Shown piece after piece: positions 1 through 4,872 of a stretch of 7,307 nt of DNA (position 1 is its first letter; each line of letters begins with the position of its first letter). The translations under genes were made by a program, and so were the position numbers. The notes beneath the pieces are model-generated. The model searched no databases. It was not told where the DNA came from and saw only the letters and a program-made list of their open reading frames with translations. The stretch is taken from positions 1-7,307 of the forward strand of contig CAMNJG010000074.1 of assembly GCA_946541285.1 (NCBI GenBank). Reading direction: 5' to 3'. Source of the stretch: an uncultured Clostridia bacterium (GTDB lineage: Bacteria; Bacillota; Clostridia; Peptostreptococcales; Anaerovoracaceae).

Positions 1-60
1 TTTTTTTGTTTGTCAGAAGAGTATAACATATACGGTGGGCTGTCGTTGAAAAATATTCAA

Positions 61-104
61 AAAACTGAAAAAAGCCCGTTGTTCCGCTGGTACGGAAAAC
101 GGGC
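61..104 (-). terminator. Intrinsic terminator of the EIIC-like gene
   Basis: Read on the minus strand, GCCCGTT (complement of 98-104) pairs with AACGGGC (complement of 74-80). The stem continues inward with five more pairs (82-86 with 93-97), with one bulged base at 81 and a 6-nt loop. It is followed by a run of T broken only by CAG. It lies about 60 nt past the stop codon of the membrane protein gene, so it most likely ends that transcript. The remaining bases 1-60 hold no gene that I can support. Confidence 0.85.
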
Positions 105-163
105 AGGGTTCGTATGTGAATTTAATGTACAGTTCTTTCGTTTTTTGTGGGGCTCGTCGGGGA

Positions 164-1255
164 TCAGTTCAGCGTCAGGTCGCCGTCCTTGACCCATCCT
201 GCCTTGCGGCAGAAATGGTTGATCAGCGGAGCCAGGATCGCCGGCAGGATGAAGGAAATCAGGAAAAGCCCGATCCAGTCCATGGCGGTGATGGCGCTCA
301 TGGCACCGGAAGCGACATCGCTGGTCCAACCGGTGTAGACACCGATCTGGCCGACAAATCCGCAGGTCCCCATCCCTGAGGAAACCGGAGGGCCGTCCAT
401 CTTCAGATGGAAGACACAGGTCGCGATCGGCCCGGTGATGGCGGAAGTCACGATCGGCGCGATCCAGATCCGCGGGTTTTTCACGATATTGCCCATCTGC
501 AGCATGGAGGTACCGATGCCCTGGGAGACGAGACCACCCCATTTGTTTTCACGGAAGGACATGACCGCGAAGCCGACCATCTGCGCGCAGCAGCCTGCGA
601 CCGCGGCGCCGCCGGCAAGACCGGTCAGGCTCAGTGCCGCGCAGATCGCGGCGGAGGAAATCGGCAGTGTCAGCGCGATGCCGACAACGACAGAGACAAA
701 GATGCCCATCCAGAACGGCTGGAGATCGGTTGCCCACATGATCAGCGTACCCACTTTCATGGCCGCCGCGCCCAGGGCCGGAGCCCACCAGGCCGCCAGG
801 GCGACGCCGACGCCGATGGTGACGAGCGGTGTGATGAGGATGTCGATCGGTGTTTCCTTTGAGATCGCTTTCCCGACTTCCGCGGCAATGATCGCGATGA
901 AGAGTACGGCCAGCGGACCGCCCGCGCCGCCGAGGGCGTTGGAAGCGAATCCGACGGTGGCCAGGGAGAAGAGCACCAGTGGAGGACACTTGAGCGCGTA
1001 GCCGATGGCGATGGCCATGGCCGGGCCGCTCATGGCGGTGGCGAGTCCGCCGACGGTATATTCGACGCCGCCGACTGTCGCGACAGGTGTCGTCAGGAAT
1101 CCGATTCCGAACTGGGTTCCGATCGTATTGATAATGGTACCGATGAGCAGGGAACAGAAGAGGCCCTGCGCCATGGCGCCAAGTGCGTCAATGAGATAGC
1201 GTTTTACCGAAATTTCAATGTCTTTTCTTTTCAGAAATGCTTTAATTTTTTCCAT
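164..1255 (-). CDS. PTS EIIC-like (PfoR family) integral membrane protein, possible NAD-precursor transporter
   Basis: This 363-residue, very hydrophobic protein resembles the EIIC-like family that includes Clostridium perfringens PfoR. Seen: a basic N-terminus, then the family-typical RYLIDALGAMAQGL near residues 19-32, roughly eight to ten membrane segments (for example about 24-46, 68-88, 112-126, 138-158, 182-225, 262-284, 325-348), the segment KETPIDILITPL near 133, and a well-conserved block near 234-267 (RENKWGGL, then SQGIGTSML, then NPRIWIAP). Length is normal for the family and both ends look intact. No EIIA or EIIB gene lies in the window, so phosphotransferase activity cannot be assumed; PfoR homologues are often solitary and their substrates are poorly known. 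The start at 1255 has only a weak GGGAAAGGG upstream but matches the family N-terminus. A sigma-A promoter and a NiaR-like operator lie directly upstream, and niaR is the neighbouring gene. Inferred role: uptake of nicotinate, nicotinamide or a related compound. Family call is firm; substrate is a hypothesis. Confidence 0.9.
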   Translation of the reverse strand: MEKIKAFLKRKDIEISVKRYLIDALGAMAQGLFCSLLIGTIINTIGTQFGIGFLTTPVATVGGVEYTVGGLATAMSGPAMAIAIGYALKCPPLVLFSLATVGFASNALGGAGGPLAVLFIAIIAAEVGKAISKETPIDILITPLVTIGVGVALAAWWAPALGAAAMKVGTLIMWATDLQPFWMGIFVSVVVGIALTLPISSAAICAALSLTGLAGGAAVAGCCAQMVGFAVMSFRENKWGGLVSQGIGTSMLQMGNIVKNPRIWIAPIVTSAITGPIATCVFHLKMDGPPVSSGMGTCGFVGQIGVYTGWTSDVASGAMSAITAMDWIGLFLISFILPAILAPLINHFCRKAGWVKDGDLTLN

Positions 1256-1293
1256 TTTCCCTTTCCCGTTTTGTTGAAGAAGAATATAAACCG

Positions 1294-1316
1294 GACAAGT
1301 GTCTTGACACGTGAAT
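1294..1316. promoter_or_regulatory. Probable NiaR operator
   Basis: The inverted repeat GTGTC-TT-GACAC (1299-1310) lies in an imperfect 18-bp palindrome (1296-1313). Compared with the 23-nt streptococcal NiaR operator consensus as I remember it (core GTGTMTWKACA), 21 of 23 positions over 1294-1316 agree. It covers roughly +1 to +17 of the transcript predicted from the promoter at 1319-1347, which suits a repressor that blocks initiation or clearance. The niaR gene is the next gene upstream on the same strand. Expected behaviour from the family: NiaR binds when niacin is plentiful and shuts the EIIC-like gene off. Confidence 0.75.
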
Positions 1317-1318
1317 TG

Positions 1319-1347
1319 ATTGTAGACTTGTTATTTGTATTTGTCAA
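1319..1347 (-). promoter_or_regulatory. Sigma-A promoter of the EIIC-like gene
   Basis: On the minus strand the -35 box is TTGACA (complement of 1342-1347), a perfect consensus, followed by a 17-bp spacer and the -10 box TACAAT (complement of 1319-1324), one base from consensus. The predicted start is near 1312, giving a leader of about 57 nt. The strength of the match suggests high expression unless repressed, which fits the operator placed at the start site. Confidence 0.85.
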
Positions 1348-1377
1348 TGGATTTCTGGAAAAAGTCCGAAAAAGCGT

Positions 1378-1405
1378 CGAACCGCCGGGCGCAAGGAACG
1401 CAGGC
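1378..1405 (+). repeat. Direct repeat, left copy (28 bp)
   Basis: This copy begins CGAACCGCCGGGCGC and ends GGAACGCAGGC. It matches 1650-1677 at 27 of 28 positions, the single difference being A at 1393 versus G at 1665. The two copies are 272 bp apart and bracket most of the palindrome cluster. They are far longer than a usual insertion target duplication. Confidence 0.85.
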
Positions 1406-1533
1406 CGCCGGGGCTTTGTGGGACTTCAGGGCGGAAAGTTCGGCCTCGGCGGCCGATTTGAAGAGATTGTGCCGAAGTGGTTCGGCAGGAGTGCAGGATT
1501 TCCTGAAATCTGCCGAACGGCAGCGATGAAGAG

Positions 1534-1582
1534 GGGTCGATCTCCTGAGGAAAGCAGACGACAGGCAGGAGGAGATCGACCC
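1534..1582. repeat. 13-bp perfect inverted repeat (hairpin)
   Basis: GGGTCGATCTCCT (1534-1546) is exactly complementary to AGGAGATCGACCC (1570-1582), with a 23-nt loop. A second short pairing, CGATG (1524-1528) with CATCG (1591-1595), flanks it. No T-run follows on either strand, so it is not an ordinary intrinsic terminator. It sits at the centre of the repeat cluster. Confidence 0.8.
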
Positions 1583-1649
1583 AATTGCAGCATCGGCGCC
1601 GATTGTGCCGAAAAAGTTCGGCAGGGACGCGGAATTTGTCAAGTTGTGC

Positions 1650-1677
1650 CGAACCGCCGGGCGCGAGGAACGCAGGC
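1650..1677 (+). repeat. Direct repeat, right copy (28 bp)
   Basis: This is the partner of 1378-1405, with one mismatch. It follows GTGC directly, so it overlaps the last GCCGAA of the cluster. It ends 40 bp before the niaR stop codon. Confidence 0.85.
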
Positions 1678-1697
1678 TATACAGTAACAGAACGGTA

Positions 1698-1750
1698 GCT
1701 CCGGAAGCAGGCTTCTTTACTCCTGGATCAGGAAGCCCCGCTTCCGGAGC
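1698..1750 (-). terminator. Strong hairpin spanning the niaR stop codon, possible terminator
   Basis: GCTCCGGAAGC (1698-1708) pairs perfectly with GCTTCCGGAGC (1740-1750). After a small internal loop, GCTTC (1711-1715) pairs with GAAGC (1732-1736), leaving a 16-nt loop that contains the niaR stop codon. The sequence after the stem on the minus strand (TACCGTTCTGTTACTG) is only mildly T-rich, so termination may be weak. It could instead protect the 3' end of the message. Confidence 0.4.
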
Positions 1751-2238
1751 GCGTCCTCTGCCCGGTGGTAAGCCTCTTCATTCGGGCAGGACAGCGTATG
1801 CAGATGGACTCCGTTTGTCAGCTGAGAGAGCGGAACCGCCTCAGACTCCAGGCTTTTCCGGATAAACTGGTCGACATCGTAACGGCTGCTCAGCTGCAGG
1901 GAACCCTTCAGTTCGCCATACAGCGGATGCTCCACAATCACGTCAACAACCGTACAGCCCTGGTCTACAATGGCGTAGAGCTCCGCCCGGGTTTCTTCCG
2001 GCGTATGCTCCGTAGCGACCTGGTGGAGACAGGTCTGGCTGTCGGAGGGGATCAGATAGCCGCGGGGGGTAGCAGTGATGTTGGAGCCGGAGGCGCGCAG
2101 CAGCGCGATATCTCCGACGATGATCTGACGGCTGACGGACATTTTTGCAGCTATTTTTGAAGCGCTGACCGGCGCACTGGCGTTTTCCAGGAGACGCAGG
2201 ATTTCGGCGCGTCGTTCTTTCGCGTTTTTCATACGCAT
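1717..2238 (-). CDS. niaR: Niacin-responsive transcriptional repressor, NiaR (YrxA) family
   Basis: This 173-residue protein has the NiaR layout: an N-terminal winged helix (about residues 8-62, with the helix-turn-helix ASKIAAKMSVSRQIIVGDI) and a C-terminal 3H domain (about 72-170). The residues expected to bind metal are visible: His78, Glu86, His145 and His147 (GVHLHTL), with a further conserved His104 in VEHPLYGEL. In characterised members the protein represses NAD biosynthesis or niacin uptake genes when nicotinic acid is available. An open frame continues upstream to 2496, but the start at 2238 has a good AAAGGAG upstream and gives the usual family length; the extension is not family-like. 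The neighbouring minus-strand gene carries a near-consensus NiaR operator. A long leader with strong predicted stems precedes the gene. Family and general role are secure; direct regulation of the neighbour is inferred. Confidence 0.93.
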   Translation of the reverse strand: MRMKNAKERRAEILRLLENASAPVSASKIAAKMSVSRQIIVGDIALLRASGSNITATPRGYLIPSDSQTCLHQVATEHTPEETRAELYAIVDQGCTVVDVIVEHPLYGELKGSLQLSSRYDVDQFIRKSLESEAVPLSQLTNGVHLHTLSCPNEEAYHRAEDALRKRGFLIQE

Positions 2239-2249
2239 AAGCAGGTGAT

Positions 2250-2256
2250 CTCCTTT
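2250..2256 (-). promoter_or_regulatory. Ribosome binding site of niaR
   Basis: AAAGGAG on the minus strand lies 11 nt before the ATG at 2238. The spacing is slightly long, but this is the only good site, and it rules against the longer open frame that starts at 2496. Confidence 0.7.
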
Positions 2257-2418
2257 CGGGTTTCTTTTCAAAGGCAGAAACTCTGCGCAGGATACCGGAA
2301 AACTCCGGCCGGGCAGGGCTGCCACTGTGTGAGTCCTGGTACTGGTATGTGGACATACGGCTGAATACCGGCGTTTTCTGTCGTTGTTACAGTGATCCGG
2401 TATCCCTGCGTGTCCTGT

Positions 2419-2448
2419 GGGAATCAGGCGGGATTTTACCTGATTCCC
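2419..2448. repeat. 10-bp perfect hairpin in the niaR leader
   Basis: GGGAATCAGG (2419-2428) and CCTGATTCCC (2439-2448) are exactly complementary around a 10-nt loop. Neither strand shows a proper T-run after it, although the plus strand continues with the pyrimidine-rich TTTCTCTGTTCT. It would lie near +13 to +43 of the niaR transcript. Confidence 0.8.
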
Positions 2449-2467
2449 GTGGTTTCTCTGTTCTGGA

Positions 2468-2496
2468 AGTATATCACGGGAAATCCGTAATGACAA
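2468..2496 (-). promoter_or_regulatory. Probable sigma-A promoter of niaR
   Basis: On the minus strand, TTGTCA (complement of 2491-2496), a 17-bp spacer and TATACT (complement of 2468-2473) are each one base from consensus. The predicted start is near 2461. Just upstream, the minus strand reads TGTCTTGTCA (complement of 2498-2507), one base from the NiaR operator core TGTCTTGACA. The flanking bases fit poorly, so autoregulation is only a possibility. Confidence 0.55.
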
Positions 2497-2650
2497 ATGA
2501 CAAGACAGGAAATGAGGAAGAAAAGGCTGTTTGCCAGACTATTATGCGGGGGGCAAAATGTGGAAAAATCGCCGGAGAGGCGCGCGGGAAGAAGAAAATG
2601 CGAAAAAGATCGCCGGAAAGCGGGGAAAAGCGGCTCCCAGGCGAAGCATC
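2497..2650. other. Purine-rich spacer between the divergent niaR and fab promoters
   Basis: I see no gene here. The plus strand is rich in A and G. It has a short repeat, ATCGCCGGA (2568-2576 and 2609-2617), and a 6-bp inverted repeat, TTTGCC with GGCAAA (2530-2535 and 2552-2557). Short open frames in this stretch have no convincing start and no family resemblance. Confidence 0.5.
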
Positions 2651-2652
2651 AG

Positions 2653-2673
2653 TCAAAAAGTTTGACAATCAAA
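2653..2673. promoter_or_regulatory. FabT-like operator with three half-sites
   Basis: TCAAA (2653-2657), TTTGA (2661-2665) and TCAAA (2669-2673) alternate in orientation, each separated by 3 nt. The right pair forms TTTGA-CAA-TCAAA, which matches the core of the streptococcal FabT box (TTTGA, three bases, TCAAA). The left pair forms GTCAAA-AAG-TTTGAC. The cluster ends 4 bp before the predicted -35 box of fabK. FabT is a MarR-family repressor of fatty-acid synthesis that uses acyl-ACP as corepressor. No fabT gene is in the window. Confidence 0.55.
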
Positions 2674-2677
2674 ACAG

Positions 2678-2706
2678 TTGCGGCTCACAGGACATTTCTA
2701 TATAAT
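2678..2706 (+). promoter_or_regulatory. Promoter of the fab operon
   Basis: TATAAT at 2701-2706 is a perfect -10 box. At 17-bp spacing upstream lies TTGCGG (2678-2683), which keeps only the TTG of the -35 consensus. The expected start is near 2713, giving a leader of about 184 nt before fabK. A better-looking TTGACA at 2662-2667 is 33 bp from the -10 box, too far to be its -35 partner. Confidence 0.65.
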
Positions 2707-2821
2707 GGTACCGTTAAAAAGAACTTTGCTGTCCGGTTCTCGCAGGAAGCGCGGAAACGTCCTGTCTTTGTGCCTGCCCGGACGGAATATGATACTCAGA
2801 GATCAGGAACTGTGCGTCGGT

Positions 2822-2865
2822 AATCCTCAAAACTCCTGTCCTGTACAGGCCAGTCAGGAAGGATT
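2822..2865 (+). repeat. Nested inverted repeat in the fabK leader
   Basis: AATCCT (2822-2827) pairs with AGGATT (2860-2865). TCCT (2834-2837) pairs with AGGA (2856-2859). At the centre is the perfect palindrome CCTGTACAGG (2840-2849). The three elements share an approximate centre and could form one irregular hairpin about 30 nt ahead of the fabK start. It has no T-run. It may be chance. Confidence 0.4.
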
Positions 2866-2885
2866 CATGCACTGTTCCGAAAACA

Positions 2886-2891
2886 GGGAGG
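2886..2891 (+). promoter_or_regulatory. Ribosome binding site that fixes the fabK start
   Basis: GGGAGG lies 5 nt before the ATG at 2897. The open frame runs in-frame back to 2678, but that region contains the promoter and its upstream methionines lack such a site. Confidence 0.75.
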
Positions 2892-2896
2892 ATGGT

Positions 2897-3877
2897 ATGT
2901 CAGAAGGAACCCTTCAGATCAGAACCGCAGTCACAGAACTGCTGGGCATAAAATATCCGGTGTTTCAGGGCGGGATGGCCTGGATTTCCGACGCGTCCCT
3001 GGCCGGCGCGGTCAGTCGCGCGGGAGGCCTGGGGATTATATCCTGCGGCGTCCTGAAGCCGGATCAGATCCGCGAGCAGGTGAGAGCCTGCCGGGAGATG
3101 ACCGATCAGCCTTTCGGCCTCAACGTCATGCTGACGTCACGCTATGTGGAGGATATCATGCAGCTGATCCTGGACGAAAAAGTGCCAGTGATTACAACCG
3201 GGGCCGGTAATCCCGGGAAATATATCCCGACGCTGCGGGAACATGGTGTAAAAGTCATCCCGGTGGCCGGCTCCGTACCGATCGCGCAGCGTGTGGCGCG
3301 CGCGGGAGCGGATGCCGTGATCGCGGAAGGCATGGAAAGCGGCGGCCATATCGGGGAGGCAACGACGATGGCGCTGGTGCCGCAGGTGCTGGATGCTGTG
3401 GATATTCCGGTCATTGCGGCCGGTGGCATCGCGGATGGCCGGGGGATGGCGGCGGCTTTTATGCTGGGTGCCCAGGGCGTCCAGATAGGAACCCGTTTCC
3501 TGTCCGCTACAGAGTGTACGGTGGCCCCGGCTTACAAGCAGGCGATCCTGAAGGCAAAGGCGACCTCGACAACCGTGACCGGCAGCAGTACCGGCCACCC
3601 GATCCGCGTGATCCGCAACAAGCTCTCCCGCAGGGTACAGATGCTGGAAAAGCACGGCGGCGACGAAGAGGAAATCATGAAGCTGGGCGTCGGGGCCCTG
3701 AGACGGGCAGTGGAAGACGGTGATGTGGAACACGGCAGTGTGATGTCCGGACAGATTGCCGGGCTGGTGACCAAAGAGCAGCCGGCGGCGGAGATCATCG
3801 AAGACCTGCTCACAGACTGTCTTGAGGTTTATCAGAAAAGAAATGTACTGGCAGAAGCACTGGAGGCAGGAAAATGA
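2897..3877 (+). CDS. fabK: Enoyl-ACP reductase II (FMN-dependent), FabK
   Basis: This 326-residue protein catalyses the last step of each elongation cycle, reducing trans-2-enoyl-ACP to acyl-ACP with NAD(P)H and FMN in the cytoplasm. It has the nitronate monooxygenase-like TIM-barrel pattern: PVFQGGMAWISDASLAGAV (21-39), GGLGII (43-48), PFGLNVML (72-79), AEGMESGGHIGE (143-154, with His151 matching the catalytic His of pneumococcal FabK), and the FMN phosphate-binding AAGGIADGRG (174-183) followed by GAQGVQIGTRF (191-201). A member of the wider nitronate monooxygenase family is the main alternative, but the fab context and the ESGGHIGE motif favour FabK. It is the first gene of the operon, and its TGA overlaps the fabD ATG as ATGA, implying translational coupling. 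FabK enzymes are known to be insensitive to triclosan, unlike FabI. Length is normal. Confidence 0.96.
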   Translation: MSEGTLQIRTAVTELLGIKYPVFQGGMAWISDASLAGAVSRAGGLGIISCGVLKPDQIREQVRACREMTDQPFGLNVMLTSRYVEDIMQLILDEKVPVITTGAGNPGKYIPTLREHGVKVIPVAGSVPIAQRVARAGADAVIAEGMESGGHIGEATTMALVPQVLDAVDIPVIAAGGIADGRGMAAAFMLGAQGVQIGTRFLSATECTVAPAYKQAILKAKATSTTVTGSSTGHPIRVIRNKLSRRVQMLEKHGGDEEEIMKLGVGALRRAVEDGDVEHGSVMSGQIAGLVTKEQPAAEIIEDLLTDCLEVYQKRNVLAEALEAGK

Positions 3878-4872
3878 GTGTGGTTTTTTTATTCGCCGGT
3901 CAGGGAGCGCAGTATCCCGGTATGGGAAAGGATCTGTACGATCACTTCGAAGTCAGCCGGGAAGTATTTAAAAGCGCGGGCGACCGGATCCGGGAACTGT
4001 GTTTTTCCGGGACTGAAGAGGAACTGAAAAAAACGTCAAATACCCAGCCCTGTGTGTATGCGGTGACCATGGCAGCCTACAGAGCTTTTGAGGAACGTTT
4101 CAGGGAAGTAACCGGCAGGGCTCCGCAGCCGGCCGCGATGGCCGGTTTCAGCCTGGGCGAGTATTCGGCCCTGACCGCGGCAGGTGTCCTCCGTTCGGTG
4201 GAGGACGGCGCGGAGCTGATGCGCCGCCGCGGTGAGTGGATGGAAGAAGCCGGCACTGGCGCGGATGGACAGCCGGCCGGCTGTATGATCGCCGCGATCG
4301 GGAAGAGAACAAAAATCGAAGAAGCTGTGGAAGAAGCCAGGGAAAACGGCATCCTGGTGGCGGCGAACCGGAACGCGCCCCTGCAGACGGTAGTCTCCGG
4401 CGATAACGCGGCGGTAGCCCGCTTTGAAGAACTGGCGAAAACCAGACGGATCCGGACGGTACGCCTGGCAGTCGGCAGCGCGTTCCACAGCCCGATGATG
4501 CAGCCGGCGTCTGAGCGCATGCGCGCGCTGCTGCTGGAAAAGGAACTGGGACGTGCCGATATCCCGGTATATACCAATCTGACCGGCGGGCTGGTGTCTG
4601 AATACCGCCGCGAAGGAAATGACGGGCCACAGACCGGCGAAGATCTGGCGGATATGCTGGCCCGGCAGCTGATGAGTCCGGTCCACTGGGATACGACGAT
4701 GGCAACGCTCAAAGCACTGGGGGCAGATACCTTTGTGGAGTTCGGCCCGGGGACGACGCTGTCCGGACTGGCAACCAGCAATATCAGAGGCGCTGTGACA
4801 TGGCACGTGGAGGACTGCGCGTCACTGGAAGAAGCAGTCGCGGGACTGACAGGAGGAAGCAACGATGCTTAA
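3874..4872 (+). CDS. fabD: Malonyl-CoA:ACP transacylase, FabD
   Basis: This 332-residue enzyme moves malonyl groups from CoA to acyl carrier protein, supplying the extender unit for FabF. Visible motifs are LFAGQGAQYPGMG (6-18), the nucleophile elbow GFSLGEYSA (91-99, Ser93), the arginine stretch MRRRGEWM (116-123) that should hold the malonyl carboxylate, the catalytic His205 in SAFHSPMM, and FVEFGPGTTLSGL (287-299). The usual elbow in well-known members is GHSLGE; here Phe replaces His beside the catalytic Ser, outside the Ser-His dyad. The protein is somewhat longer than the common 305-315 residues, with hydrophilic inserts near 78-88, 126-136 and 243-257. It starts inside the fabK stop codon and overlaps fabG by 8 bp, so it is firmly inside the operon. 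Confidence 0.96.
   Translation: MSVVFLFAGQGAQYPGMGKDLYDHFEVSREVFKSAGDRIRELCFSGTEEELKKTSNTQPCVYAVTMAAYRAFEERFREVTGRAPQPAAMAGFSLGEYSALTAAGVLRSVEDGAELMRRRGEWMEEAGTGADGQPAGCMIAAIGKRTKIEEAVEEARENGILVAANRNAPLQTVVSGDNAAVARFEELAKTRRIRTVRLAVGSAFHSPMMQPASERMRALLLEKELGRADIPVYTNLTGGLVSEYRREGNDGPQTGEDLADMLARQLMSPVHWDTTMATLKALGADTFVEFGPGTTLSGLATSNIRGAVTWHVEDCASLEEAVAGLTGGSNDA

Larger units (their letters stand above)
1364..1677. repeat. Non-coding cluster of GCCGAA/TTCGGC inverted and direct repeats
   Basis: This stretch between the EIIC-like promoter and the end of niaR has no convincing gene. GCCGAA occurs at 1471, 1512, 1607 and 1648 and its complement TTCGGC at 1439, 1481 and 1617. They pair into small hairpins: GCCGAA-GTGG-TTCGGC (1471-1486), GCCGAA-AAAG-TTCGGC (1607-1622), and TTCGGCAG with CTGCCGAA (1481-1488 with 1510-1517) enclosing CAGG-ATTT-CCTG. 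The hairpins at 1471 and 1607 sit in longer similar blocks, each starting GATTGTGCCGAA (1465 and 1601). There is also a perfect 12-bp palindrome, ATCGGCGCCGAT (1592-1603). The layout resembles bacterial intergenic palindromic repeat families, but I cannot name this one. No transposase or T-run terminator is present. Confidence 0.7.
2239..2461 (-). promoter_or_regulatory. Long structured leader of niaR, possible cis-regulatory RNA
   Basis: If the promoter at 2468-2496 is used, the niaR message carries a leader of about 220 nt. Four pairings are visible. Segment 2396-2410 pairs with 2286-2299 (14 pairs, one bulged base). Just inside it, 2389-2394 pairs with 2323-2328 (ACAGTG with CACTGT). Within that, GTATGT-GG-ACATAC (2345-2358) is an inverted repeat. 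Local hairpins 2295-2308 and 2274-2286 compete with or follow the large stem. This would make a branched fold ending shortly before the ribosome binding site. I do not recognise a known riboswitch class, and both strands could fold similarly. Confidence 0.35.

Noticed and set aside
57..1001. Long open frames overlapping the EIIC-like gene on both strands
   Set aside because: The EIIC-like frame has clear membrane segments and family motifs. The others are rich in Arg, Asp and His with no structure expected of a protein.
1331..1642. Open frame of 103 codons on the minus strand in the repeat island
   Set aside because: Its sequence comes from the hairpins and direct repeats, it runs through the EIIC-like promoter, and it matches no family that I recognise.
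1364..1677. CRISPR array
   Set aside because: The repeats are irregular in length and spacing and mixed in orientation, there are no uniform spacers, and no cas gene is near.
2345..2358. Second NiaR operator at GTATGT-GG-ACATAC
   Set aside because: The half-site spacing is wrong: TGT and ACA are 2 bp apart rather than 4. It fits better as part of the leader fold.
2239..2461. Cobalamin riboswitch upstream of niaR (strings such as GGGAATCAGG and ACTGTAA on the minus strand, GCCACTGTG on the plus strand)
   Set aside because: The similarity is piecemeal on both strands, and the conserved B12 box (CAGGAGACCTGCC type) is absent downstream. The GGGAATCAGG segment pairs perfectly as a simple hairpin instead.
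2239..2496. N-terminal extension of NiaR to 2496
   Set aside because: The added 86 residues are not NiaR-like, the family is about 170-180 residues, and a ribosome binding site precedes the ATG at 2238.
2662..2706. TTGACA at 2662 as the -35 box of the fab promoter
   Set aside because: The gap to TATAAT is 33 bp, about twice the usable distance. It is better explained as part of the FabT-like half-sites.
2678..2896. N-terminal extension of FabK to 2678
   Set aside because: It would begin in the promoter's -35 box. The ATG at 2897 has GGGAGG 5 nt upstream and gives the normal length.
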